Source: Thioclava marina (lineage in GTDB: Bacteria; Pseudomonadota; Alphaproteobacteria; Rhodobacterales; Rhodobacteraceae). From it: a stretch of 64,000 bases of DNA. The stretch lies in assembly GCF_002020135.1 (NCBI RefSeq), contig NZ_MPZS01000001.1, forward strand, positions 558,001-622,000, in the 5' to 3' direction. Positions within the stretch are counted from its first letter, which is position 1, and the number at the start of each line of letters is the position of its first letter. The translations under genes and the position numbers were made by a program. Below the pieces are notes generated by a model. That model saw nothing but the letters and a program-made list of their open reading frames with translations. It did no database searches and had not been told where the DNA came from. Below, in pieces: positions 18,691 through 28,088 of the stretch.

Positions 18691-21208
18691 CGGACCCTCC
18701 ATCCTGTTGTTGGACGCCTTCCATCCCTTCGCCGGGCTGGGGCGTTCCCAGATCCTCGCGCGTCACGGGATGGGGCGTCTTGTCCGCCATGTCCGGTGCC
18801 GTTTCCGGTTCGGGCTCGGGTTCGGGCTCGCGTTCGGGTTTCGCCAGAGCGCCCTGCAAAACCTCGGGATTGCGCAGCCAGACGTCGCGTTGCGCGAAGG
18901 GGATCTCGATCCCGGCCTCGGTGAAGCGTTGATTGATCTCGTGGTTCATCTCGGATTTCACCCGCATGATGAAATTCACATCCGACAGGATGACCCGTAC
19001 CTCGAAATCGAGACTGTCCGCGCCGAAGCCGTTGAAGATCACCGTCGGCTCGGGGTTCATCATCACCAGAGACTGGTTCTTCGCGATTTCAAGCAGGATC
19101 TCCTCGACCTTGCGGGTGTCAGTTCCATAGGCCACGCCCACCGGCAGGATCAGCCGCCCCGTGAGATTGCCGCGCGTCCAGTTCGTCACCTGCCCCGCGA
19201 TCAGGTCGGCATTGGGCACGATGACCTCGGTGCGATCGAAGGTCTCGATCCGTGTCGAGCGCACCGAGATCGCCTTTACGACGCCCATCTGACCGCCGAC
19301 CTCGATCCAGTCACCCTCCGAGATCGGACGCTCGATGAGCAGGATGATGCCCGAGACGAAGTTCTGCACGATGGTCTGCAGGCCAAAACCTACCCCGACC
19401 GAGAGCGCGCCCGCGACGATGGCGAGCGAGCTCAGATCGATCCCGGCAGCGGAAATGGAGATCACCGCGGCAAGGAAGATCCCCATATAGCCGACGCCGG
19501 AAATGATCGCGTTCTGGCCGCCCTTGTCGATTTTCGTCTTGGGCAGAAGCGACGCCTTGAGCGCGCCTTGCAGCAGCCGCGTGACCATCAGGCCGATCAC
19601 GAAGATGATCGCGAAGGTCAGGAAGACACCGGGAGAGATCGTCACACCGCCGAGCGACATCCCGTTGCGGAACCGCGTCCACAGCTCCAGCAGATCGGAG
19701 GAGCGCGCCCCCCAGATCAGCGCCGCGAAGGGAAGCGCTGCGAGGCCCAGCAGGAAGCCGATCAGCGTCGGGGTCAGCGACTCGCGCCCTTCGTCGTTGC
19801 GCCGGGTGATGAAGACATAGAGATCGGTCAGGAAGAGATGCAGCACCAACACCAGAGCGATCAGCCCCAGTGTCATGATCGTCGGCCAGATCAGCGCGTT
19901 TGCCGCGTTCACATACCCGATCCCGCCAAGAACCGGCGCGATCACGGAAACCACGATCAACGTATTGCCCAGAAGCCCCACGAGACGATCGCGGAAGGCG
20001 CTTTCCTCGCTCGCGCTGGTCTCGTTACGCAGGTGGCGCCGCAGCAACTGGCCGAAGCGGAACAGAAGGATAGCGGCCAGCACCTGAAGCGGGAAGGCAA
20101 GCACGCCGAACCCCGCATCGAGCAGCTTGCCGACCGAGTCGACTGCCTCGGAGGTCGTGGCACCGGTATCGAGCGCCGCCTCGCCGCGCTTGACCACCCA
20201 ATCGCCGAACGGGCCCTGCATGGCGGCGAGAACCGCGAGCGATACCGTGAGCAGCCGTCCTTCGCGGCGCCGTTCGGGTTGCAGCGTGAAGGGCGCGGAC
20301 TGGCGGTCATTGCGAGGGAAGACCCTCCCCGCCAGCCAGATCGCCGCGAAGAAGGCCGAAACGACCGCCCCCACCGCCATCAGGAACTCGGTCCAGCGCG
20401 TGCCGAATAGCGCGGTCTGGATCAGCGCCGTCACAAGGAGCGTCACACCGACGATCGGCAGCGTGATCTGACCGATGGAGACGAGGAAGTCGGTCACTCG
20501 CTGCGTGCGCCACGCGAGCCGCTTCTCGATCAGATCGGCCAGTTTCATGATCCAGCGCCGTCCGCGCGCAACCAGAACCAGCGCGACCAGCAACAATCCC
20601 ACGATCACCGGCGCCCGGTCTCGCGCGGTCGCATAGGGGTCGGGTTTTTCGAGCTGCGCCCTCATCTCGGAGGCCAGCGCGCCTCCCAGCCCCGAGAGCA
20701 CCTTGATCCCCGCGGGCCAATTGATGGGGTTGAGCGGAGAGGGCGTGAGCCGCATCAGTTTGTCGGTCTGGCGCGCCCGGAGCAGCCTGTCGATATTGGC
20801 GATGATGCTGTCGGCGCGGCTCGCGGCCTCGGTGGCGCGGATCCCGGGCGCCTGCAACTGCGCAAGCTGGTCATTGAGCGCCTTGCGCCGCTCGGCGATC
20901 GCCTGATCCTCGGTCTCGCCCTCCTTGGGGGCAGGACCGAGCGCGTCGATCTGCGCCTTCACCGTCGAAATCTGCGTCGCATTCGTGCTCTCGGCCTGCT
21001 GGAACTTCGCGCGCCAGTCGGTCAGCGTATTGCGGATATCGTCAAAGGCCGCCTCTGCCGCGCTGTCGTCCTGCACCATCGTTTCGGCGCGCGAGGCGAG
21101 CTTGTCCCACGCGGCATAATCAAGCGGTGCGCTGGTCTGCGCCTGCGCCAGCACCGGCAGGGCCAGCGCAAGCACCAGCAACAGAAGGCGGGTCACGCGC
21201 AGGATCAT
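18674..21208 (-). CDS. Mechanosensitive ion channel of the MscS family with DUF3772 N-domain
   Basis: 844 residues. A signal peptide (MILRVTRLLLLVLALALPVLAQAQ) leads into a periplasmic helical region (about 30-180) ending in a DUF3772-like segment, then some ten transmembrane helices (about 200-590). The MscS core (GFGLQTIVQNFVSGIILLIERPISEGDWIEV, then RSTRIETFDRTEVIVPNADLI) is followed by the cytoplasmic cage domain. The C-terminus has a Glu-Pro repeat tail (PEREPEPEPEPE). It would open under membrane tension during osmotic downshock. Its ATG overlaps the cysK stop (ATGA), so translation is coupled to cysK. Confidence 0.93.
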   Translation of the reverse strand: MILRVTRLLLLVLALALPVLAQAQTSAPLDYAAWDKLASRAETMVQDDSAAEAAFDDIRNTLTDWRAKFQQAESTNATQISTVKAQIDALGPAPKEGETEDQAIAERRKALNDQLAQLQAPGIRATEAASRADSIIANIDRLLRARQTDKLMRLTPSPLNPINWPAGIKVLSGLGGALASEMRAQLEKPDPYATARDRAPVIVGLLLVALVLVARGRRWIMKLADLIEKRLAWRTQRVTDFLVSIGQITLPIVGVTLLVTALIQTALFGTRWTEFLMAVGAVVSAFFAAIWLAGRVFPRNDRQSAPFTLQPERRREGRLLTVSLAVLAAMQGPFGDWVVKRGEAALDTGATTSEAVDSVGKLLDAGFGVLAFPLQVLAAILLFRFGQLLRRHLRNETSASEESAFRDRLVGLLGNTLIVVSVIAPVLGGIGYVNAANALIWPTIMTLGLIALVLVLHLFLTDLYVFITRRNDEGRESLTPTLIGFLLGLAALPFAALIWGARSSDLLELWTRFRNGMSLGGVTISPGVFLTFAIIFVIGLMVTRLLQGALKASLLPKTKIDKGGQNAIISGVGYMGIFLAAVISISAAGIDLSSLAIVAGALSVGVGFGLQTIVQNFVSGIILLIERPISEGDWIEVGGQMGVVKAISVRSTRIETFDRTEVIVPNADLIAGQVTNWTRGNLTGRLILPVGVAYGTDTRKVEEILLEIAKNQSLVMMNPEPTVIFNGFGADSLDFEVRVILSDVNFIMRVKSEMNHEINQRFTEAGIEIPFAQRDVWLRNPEVLQGALAKPEREPEPEPEPETAPDMADKTPHPVTREDLGTPQPGEGMEGVQQQDGGSDGGDR

Positions 21209-22236
21209 TCCGCGAAGACCTCCGGGACGTCACGCGGCGCACGGTCGAGCCATTCCGGCACCGGCAGCGCCTTGCCCTTGAGGAAATCGGGGTTGTAGAG
21301 CTTGGACTGGTAGCGCGTGCCATAATCGCACAGCACCGTCACGATCGTGTGCCCCGGCCCCATTTCCTGCGCCATCCGGATCGCACCGGCGACGTTGATG
21401 CCCGACGAGCCGCCCAGGCACAGACCTTCTTCGGAGAGCAGATCGAACAGGATCGGCAAAGCCTCGGTGTCGGGAATGTTGAAGCTCATGTCCGGGGTGA
21501 AGCCTTCCAGATTCGCCGTGATGCGCCCCTGCCCGATCCCTTCGGTGATCGAGGAGCCCTGCGAGACAAGTTCGCCGGTGGTGTAGAAGCTGTGCAGCGC
21601 CGCGCCATCGGGATCGGCCAGCGCGATCTTCACGCCCTTGGGCTGAAGCGCAAGGCCCACCCCCGCGAAGGTGCCGCCCGAGCCGACCGAGCAGATGAAC
21701 CCGTCCACCTTGCCGCCGGTCTGGTCCCAGATTTCTGGCCCTGTGGTCTCGATATGAGCCTGACGGTTCGCGGTATTGTCGAACTGGTTCGCCCAGATCG
21801 CGCCGTTCGGGTCGGTCTTGGCGATCTCCTTCGCCAGCCGCTCGGAATAGCGCACGTAATTGTTGGGGTTGCGATAAGGCGCGGCCGGAACCTGCACCAG
21901 CTCGGCACCTGCCAGCCGCAGCATGTCCTTCTTTTCCTGGCTCTGCGTCTCGGGGATCACGATCACCGAGCGGAACCCCATCGAAGAGCCCACGAGCGCC
22001 AGCCCGATCCCGGTATTCCCGGCCGTGCCTTCGACGATCGTGCCGCCGGGGGACAGTTCTCCGCGCCGGATCGCGTCGCGGATGATGTAGAGCGCCGCGC
22101 GGTCCTTTACCGACTGGCCCGGATTGAGGAATTCGGCCTTGCCGAGGATCGTGCACCCCGTCGCCTCGGAGGCCTTCCTGAGCTTGATAAGCGGTGTATT
22201 CCCGATCGCCGCCGCCAGATCCTCACTGATGCGCAT
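21205..22236 (-). CDS. cysK: Cysteine synthase A (O-acetylserine sulfhydrylase)
   Basis: 343 residues from the ATG at 22236, with GGGAGA six bases upstream; a GTG two codons earlier is too close to that site. PLP enzyme making cysteine from O-acetylserine and sulfide. The lysine is in FLNPGQSVKDRAALY, substrate loop in VEGTAGNTGIGLAL, phosphate-cradle glycines in CSVGSGGTFAGVGLAL, and a late serine in LCLGGSSGINVAG. The EGTAGNTG loop rather than EPTSGNTG is a variant seen in some CysK relatives. It follows trgB, the same order as the R. sphaeroides trgAB-cysK tellurite locus, where cysteine supply contributes to tellurite tolerance. Confidence 0.93.
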   Translation of the reverse strand: MRISEDLAAAIGNTPLIKLRKASEATGCTILGKAEFLNPGQSVKDRAALYIIRDAIRRGELSPGGTIVEGTAGNTGIGLALVGSSMGFRSVIVIPETQSQEKKDMLRLAGAELVQVPAAPYRNPNNYVRYSERLAKEIAKTDPNGAIWANQFDNTANRQAHIETTGPEIWDQTGGKVDGFICSVGSGGTFAGVGLALQPKGVKIALADPDGAALHSFYTTGELVSQGSSITEGIGQGRITANLEGFTPDMSFNIPDTEALPILFDLLSEEGLCLGGSSGINVAGAIRMAQEMGPGHTIVTVLCDYGTRYQSKLYNPDFLKGKALPVPEWLDRAPRDVPEVFAE

Positions 22237-22306
22237 CTCCACTCTCCCTTCGCGCGCCCCGTATCGGGGCCGTTGGATCCAGACTTAGGCCGCCGGGCGG
22301 CGCACC

Positions 22307-23431
22307 TCAAGCCTCGGCGCGAAGGCGATCGCGCATCCGGTCGAGCCAGAGCGTGAGAAGAATCAGCGGCGCATTGCCCGCCTCACCCGTATTCACAAGC
22401 CCGAGAAGCGCCTCGAAGGACAGAAGATGCGGGCGGATATCCTCGCCCTCGTCCGCCACCCCACCGGGCGCGCCGGCGCCATCGGGCAGGTCGGCAATGC
22501 CGATATAGGAATAGATGAACTCCGATTTTGCGCCCGGCGACGGATAATAGCGCGGCGCCTCGATCAGGCGCTCTATGGTGATCCCCGCCTCCTCACCGGC
22601 TTCGCGCAAAGCCGCCTGTTCGGGTGTCTCGCCGGGATCGACGCGCCCCGCGATCGCCTCGATCATCCATGGGTTGGGCTCGCCGCGCGCGAGCGGACCG
22701 GTGCGAAACTGCTCGACCAGCAACACCCGGTCGCGTTTCGGATCATAAGGCAGAACGACGGTCGCATCCCCGGAAATGAACGCGGCACGGTCGAGCTTCT
22801 CGCTCATCCCGCCTGCGAAGAGGCGGTGGCTCAGATCGTAATCTTCAACCGCAAAAAACTTCGCGTAGCCAACCGATTGCGCCTCGATCTTCAGATCCGC
22901 CCCGGTCACGGAACGGCGTAACGCCTGCGGCATCGGCTCGGCGCGCGCACGCAGGGTCGAGGCCGCGCGCACGAGGATGGCGTGGTAACGTGCATTGGCG
23001 CGCTCGGGCCCGATCGCCTCGGCCTCTGCGATGAAGCGGCGCGCGCCTTCCGTCTTGAGCGCGGCCCATTTCGGCGCCCAATCCGAGAGCGTCCAGGGCG
23101 CGCCAATCTCCCAGCGCCCCGCCTGCGGCAACCAGAGCTTGGCCAGGCGCGGCCCCTGCGCGGTCGACACCTCGCGCTCGACAGCGTCATAGCCCGCCTC
23201 ATACCACGCAATCCGGTCCGCCTCGGACGCGGTCAGATCCACGAGAAGCCCCTGCGCCGCGGCCCCCTCTTCGGGCCGGAGGATCGGAAAGCCCAGCCCC
23301 TGCCCGTCGCTGCAGGCCTCATGGACCGCAAAGCCCGGCAGGCGCGCGGGGCGCAGCGCGGGAACACGACCGATCACGGCTTCCAGAAGTGGCGGGTGGC
23401 AGAGCGTTCCGTAGAAGAAATGGCGTATCAT
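22307..23431 (-). CDS. trgB: TrgB-like gamma-glutamylcyclotransferase/NUDIX fusion protein
   Basis: 374 residues from the ATG at 23431. Residues 1-150 are an AIG2/gamma-glutamylcyclotransferase-like domain (HFFYGTLCHPPLLEAVIG, AWYEAGYDAVEREV). Residues ~185-374 are an ADP-ribose pyrophosphatase-type NUDIX hydrolase: VLLVEQFRTGPLARGEPNPWMIEAIAGR and a perfect Nudix box (GRVDPGETPEQAALREAGEEAGI). Position between a trgA homologue and cysK matches the tellurite-resistance locus of Rhodobacter sphaeroides, hence the symbol; the symbol rests on recalled gene order, not on an alignment. Likely reaction is hydrolysis of ADP-ribose or a related nucleotide sugar; the cyclotransferase half may be catalytic or regulatory. 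Confidence 0.85.
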   Translation of the reverse strand: MIRHFFYGTLCHPPLLEAVIGRVPALRPARLPGFAVHEACSDGQGLGFPILRPEEGAAAQGLLVDLTASEADRIAWYEAGYDAVEREVSTAQGPRLAKLWLPQAGRWEIGAPWTLSDWAPKWAALKTEGARRFIAEAEAIGPERANARYHAILVRAASTLRARAEPMPQALRRSVTGADLKIEAQSVGYAKFFAVEDYDLSHRLFAGGMSEKLDRAAFISGDATVVLPYDPKRDRVLLVEQFRTGPLARGEPNPWMIEAIAGRVDPGETPEQAALREAGEEAGITIERLIEAPRYYPSPGAKSEFIYSYIGIADLPDGAGAPGGVADEGEDIRPHLLSFEALLGLVNTGEAGNAPLILLTLWLDRMRDRLRAEA

Positions 23432-23512
23432 CACAGTCCAAAGCAAACGCCGCGCGATTTGCGCGGCGCGGCACAGCCTGCGGAAGCGGCCGGGGATGTC
23501 AAGCGATGGAGA

Positions 23513-23998
23513 TCAGCGCCCGAAGCGGCGATGGCCGTATTCGGAGAGCACACCGGCGAGCATCGCGCCGATCCCGAGAGTCAGAATGGGTTGCAGGCTC
23601 AACGAAGCCAGTCCGATCCCGATGCCTTGTCCGGCCACGTCGGTAATCGCCGAGAGAACGTCATCGTAGCGCATCCGGACCGCGAGCTTGAACATCTGGA
23701 TCGTGCCGAGAAAGGCGAATGTCGCCGCCAGCAGGTAGATCGCGCCGCGCAGGCCGTCATTGCACGCATCGACCCAGCGCCGCCCCGGACGAACGCCCAC
23801 GACGCGCCAGCCGAACATCAGCCCGAAGGAAGCCATGATCAGCGGAAGCTCTTCCGCCCCATCGGTCCCGGCGGGTATCATGGGAACGATGCCCTGTGCA
23901 GCAAAGAACCCCGCCGCCGCGAGAGCCAGCCCCGCGAAGAGCTTCGACATCGTCGGGATCTGGACTTGCGAATTGCGGACGACAACGCGCTGCATCAT
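23513..23998 (-). CDS. trgA: TrgA family membrane protein
   Basis: 161 residues from the ATG at 23998 (GAGGAAACA ahead of ATGATG); longer frames to 24133 lack a ribosome site. Four hydrophobic segments: LFAGLALAAAGFFAAQGIVPMIP, LPLIMASFGLMFGWRVVG, GAIYLLAATFAFLGTIQMFKLAV and LTLGIGAMLAGVLSEYG. The pattern PAGTDGAEELP...GWRVVG.RPGR and RYDDVLSAI is the TrgA family, named for tellurite resistance in R. sphaeroides. Molecular role is unknown. First gene of the trgA-trgB-cysK-mscS-alaX run; 81 bases separate it from trgB. Confidence 0.82.
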   Translation of the reverse strand: MMQRVVVRNSQVQIPTMSKLFAGLALAAAGFFAAQGIVPMIPAGTDGAEELPLIMASFGLMFGWRVVGVRPGRRWVDACNDGLRGAIYLLAATFAFLGTIQMFKLAVRMRYDDVLSAITDVAGQGIGIGLASLSLQPILTLGIGAMLAGVLSEYGHRRFGR

Positions 23999-24308
23999 TG
24001 TTTCCTCATTCCTCGACACGAGGCTGTTCAGTTCGTAGCGCTCAGAGTTAACGAACAAGTTAGGCGAAACTATGGCGAGTGACGTAGCGGCAAACGGCGC
24101 GATATCACCGCACCGCCGCCCCCCTCGCACCATTCCGGGGGCATCCTTGGCACTGATCGCGGCAAGCGATTGGCCGTTCTCGATTTTTGACGCCTGCCAA
24201 GGCCCGATCAGGTGCCGCTGCCACGTTCATCCCTTGGTCGAAAGAAAAACGGCGCGCCTCCCGCGAAGAAGGCGCGCCCATGTTCCTTGATCGGATCGCG
24301 CGACCGTG
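23999..24308. other. Intergenic region between guaB and trgA
   Basis: 310 bases with no credible gene. It contains the guaB terminator at 24241-24278 and, nearer trgA, an AT-richer patch around 24040-24070 (GTTAACGAACAAGTTAG) that is a plausible position for the trgA promoter. Nothing else recognised. Confidence 0.5.
24241..24278 (-). terminator. Rho-independent terminator of guaB
   Basis: On the minus strand GGCGCGCCT and AGGCGCGCC (9-bp stem, 24251-24259 with 24270-24278, 10-base loop) are followed by GTTTTTCTTT. It lies 30 bases beyond the guaB stop. Confidence 0.88.
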
Positions 24309-25799
<1,491 letters not shown>

Positions 25800-25879
25800 T
25801 CACGCAAATGGCACGAAGGCAACCCCCAAGGCGCGCAACCCGTTGTGCAGACGCTCCGACCCGGCCCCGCTGGCAGCCC

Positions 25880-26842
25880 TCAGGCGATGGCCGCGTTGGT
25901 CTTCATCGCGAGCTGCCCCTTGGCCCAGAGCTTGAACACCCGGATCGCGATCGGAATGACGATCACGGTCGCCGCGATCAGCATGACCGCCCCCGGCATC
26001 ACCCAGGGCCCGCCCTGTGCGAGCCAGCACCCCGCAAGCGCCGTCACCGGGAAGGTGAACGCGCCCCAGAGCGGACTGAAACCACCCTCAAGCAACCAGC
26101 GGATCGACACGAGAAGAACGAGCGCGTAAAGCCCCGCGAGACCGGCCATCACCTGCGCGATCCCGACCGCGTCGAACCCGGTCGCGACCGTGCCCAGAAG
26201 GGCCGCCGGCGCGAGATGGATCGCAAGCAGCGGACGCAGCGGCGCGGGCACTTTCTCGCGGGCGAACTGGTTGATCGAGGCAAGCCAGATCCCCACCGCC
26301 GCGCCGAAGGCCACCCAGAACATCGCGAGCGCGGGTTGCACCAGCCCCAGCGCCTGCGCCGCGACCGCACCGACGATCCAGCCCGAGAAGGTCAGCTGCC
26401 AGGTCGGATTGACCCGGCGCTGCTCGGCGGGGCCCGTAGCCAGCACGTAGATCACCATCGCGCTGAAGCCCAGATGCACCGCGACAGCCAGCCAGAACAG
26501 AGCCACCGCCACCGCCCCGTAAGGCGCCAGCGCGGCCGCTACGAGATAGATCACCAACACCCCCGCCGCGAGGCCCGCCCGCCCCGGCAGGATGCGCAGA
26601 TCCTCGGTCACCACCCCCGGACGGCGGGCGACCTTCGCGACATAGGCCAAAAGCGTGAACAGAGCGAGCAGCGTGACCGCGCCAAGAAACAGCTCGGCCA
26701 GATCCGGCGGCAGCGCAAATTCGCGCACCCCGCGCCGCCACGCGATCCCCAGCCCCATCAGCCCCAGCACCGGTGGGAACATTGCCGGTGGCGTGCGGCG
26801 AAACAGGCCCTTGGGCGTCATCTTGGGCGGGGCGAAGGACAT
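25880..26842 (-). CDS. TehA/SLAC1-family (TDT) membrane transporter
   Basis: 320 residues from the ATG at 26842, after AGAGGAAACCGCCC; the frame continues far upstream but there it is only the antisense of the agmatinase gene. About ten hydrophobic segments. The start KGLFRRTPPAMFPPVLGLMGLGIAWR and later NPTWQLTFSGWIVGAVAAQALG and PWVMPGAVMLIAATVIVIPI fit the tellurite-resistance/dicarboxylate (TDT) family, which forms five-helix-pair anion channels. Substrate unknown (anions such as C4-dicarboxylates, sulfite or tellurite-related ions in relatives). It is divergent from speB, 120 bases between starts. Confidence 0.82.
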   Translation of the reverse strand: MSFAPPKMTPKGLFRRTPPAMFPPVLGLMGLGIAWRRGVREFALPPDLAELFLGAVTLLALFTLLAYVAKVARRPGVVTEDLRILPGRAGLAAGVLVIYLVAAALAPYGAVAVALFWLAVAVHLGFSAMVIYVLATGPAEQRRVNPTWQLTFSGWIVGAVAAQALGLVQPALAMFWVAFGAAVGIWLASINQFAREKVPAPLRPLLAIHLAPAALLGTVATGFDAVGIAQVMAGLAGLYALVLLVSIRWLLEGGFSPLWGAFTFPVTALAGCWLAQGGPWVMPGAVMLIAATVIVIPIAIRVFKLWAKGQLAMKTNAAIA

Positions 26843-26962
26843 GGGCGGTTTCCTCTCTGAGCGTCGCACCAGTCTTATCCCCGCAAAACGGGCGCTTGCA
26901 ATATTTCCCGCAGGGCGAAAAGCTGTCGCTCCAGACGACATCGGACATGAAAGGTGGCGAGA

Positions 26963-27934
26963 ATGGCGGGGCATGGCTACGAGACCGGGCGGCTCAACCT
27001 CCCTTTCGTGGGGATCTCGACCTTCGGCAAGCGCGACTACGTGGCCGACTGGGACAAGATCGAGGCCGATATCGCCGTGATGGGCGCCCCCTTTGACAGC
27101 GGCACCCAATTCCGCGGCGGTGCGCGCTTCGGTCCGCGGTCGGTGCGCGAGGCCTCGACGCTTTTCTCCTTCGGCCATGCGGGCGCCTACGACCACGAGG
27201 ACGACGCGACCTATCTCGGCCCCGAGGTAACGATCGTCGATATCGGGGATGCCGATATCGTTCACACCGATACCGGGCGCAGCCATGCCAATATCGAGAC
27301 CGGCGTGCGCGCGATGCTTGCCGCCGGCGCGTTGCCGGTGGTGATCGGAGGCGATCACTCGGTCAACATCCCCTGCATCCGCGCCTTCGCCGAGAATTGC
27401 GCCGAGAAGGGTCCCATCCATATCGTCCAGATCGACGCCCATCTCGACTTCGTCGATGAGCGCCACGGCGTCACGCAAGGCCATGGCAACCCGATGCGCC
27501 GCGCGGCTGAAAAGGATTACGTCTCGGGCATCACCGCGCTCGGCATCCGCAACGTCTCCTCGACCGCGAAGGACGGCTATGACGCGGCCCGCGCCATGGG
27601 CGACGATTTCCTCAGCGTTCGTCAGGTGCGCAAGCTCGGCACCGAAGGCGTGCTGGGGCGCATCCCCGAGGGCGCACGGATCTATGTCACGATCGACATC
27701 GACGGGTTCGACCCCTCGATCGCACCGGGCACCGGGACGCCCAGCCATGGCGGGTTCCTCTACTACGAAGTGCTCGAGATCCTGCAGGGGATCGCGAAGC
27801 GCCACGAGGTCGTGGGCATCGATCTGGTCGAGGTCGCCCCCGATTACGACCCGAGCGGCACGACCCCGATCCTCGCAGCTCAGATTCTGCTGAATTTTCT
27901 CGGTTTCATCTTTCACGCCCGCTCCACTCGCTGA
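26963..27934 (+). CDS. speB: Agmatinase / ureohydrolase
   Basis: 323 residues from the ATG at 26963 (AAGGTGGCGAGA upstream). Dimanganese ureohydrolase: GAPFDSGTQFRGGARFGPRSVREAS, the metal ligands in VIGGDHSVNIPC, VQIDAHLDFVDE, and YVTIDIDGFDPSIAPGTGTPSHGG, plus the late VVGIDLVEVAPDYDPSGTTPILAA. The SpeB route hydrolyses agmatine to putrescine and urea; related guanidinobutyrases look alike, so substrate is a best guess. No arginine decarboxylase gene nearby. Confidence 0.9.
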   Translation: MAGHGYETGRLNLPFVGISTFGKRDYVADWDKIEADIAVMGAPFDSGTQFRGGARFGPRSVREASTLFSFGHAGAYDHEDDATYLGPEVTIVDIGDADIVHTDTGRSHANIETGVRAMLAAGALPVVIGGDHSVNIPCIRAFAENCAEKGPIHIVQIDAHLDFVDERHGVTQGHGNPMRRAAEKDYVSGITALGIRNVSSTAKDGYDAARAMGDDFLSVRQVRKLGTEGVLGRIPEGARIYVTIDIDGFDPSIAPGTGTPSHGGFLYYEVLEILQGIAKRHEVVGIDLVEVAPDYDPSGTTPILAAQILLNFLGFIFHARSTR

Positions 27935-27981
27935 GACGCACCGTGCGCGCCCCGACCCGAGCGCTCGTGGCACGGCCGGAT

Positions 27982-28086
27982 GCCTCCGGCGGAGATATTT
28001 AAATCAAGAAGAAAGCCCGCCCCTTCTTCTTGACGAAAATATCTCGGGGTGAATTGGCGCAGCCAAGAGGGGCAGCGCCCCTGCCC
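27982..28086. repeat. ATCAAGAAGAAG-type repeat, inverted pair (copies 3 and 4) between convergent speB and hflX
   Basis: GCCTCCGGCGGAGATATTT-AA-ATCAAGAAGAAAG (27982-28014) is followed within ten bases by the reverse copy CCCCTTCTTCTTGACGAAAATATC (28020-28043) and its GGGGTGAATTGGCGCAGCC extension with the hairpin GGGGCAGCGCCCC. Together the arms can fold into a stem capped by GCCCGC, with AAGAAGAA against TTCTTCTT, between two converging genes, so it may act as a bidirectional terminator. Confidence 0.75.
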
Positions 28087-28088
28087 CC

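Noticed and set aside
25880-27973. 697-codon open frame on the minus strand covering both the TehA-like gene and the speB region
   Set aside because: Its first ~377 codons are the antisense of speB, with no ribosome site and no protein-like composition; the real gene starts at 26842 after AGAGGA.
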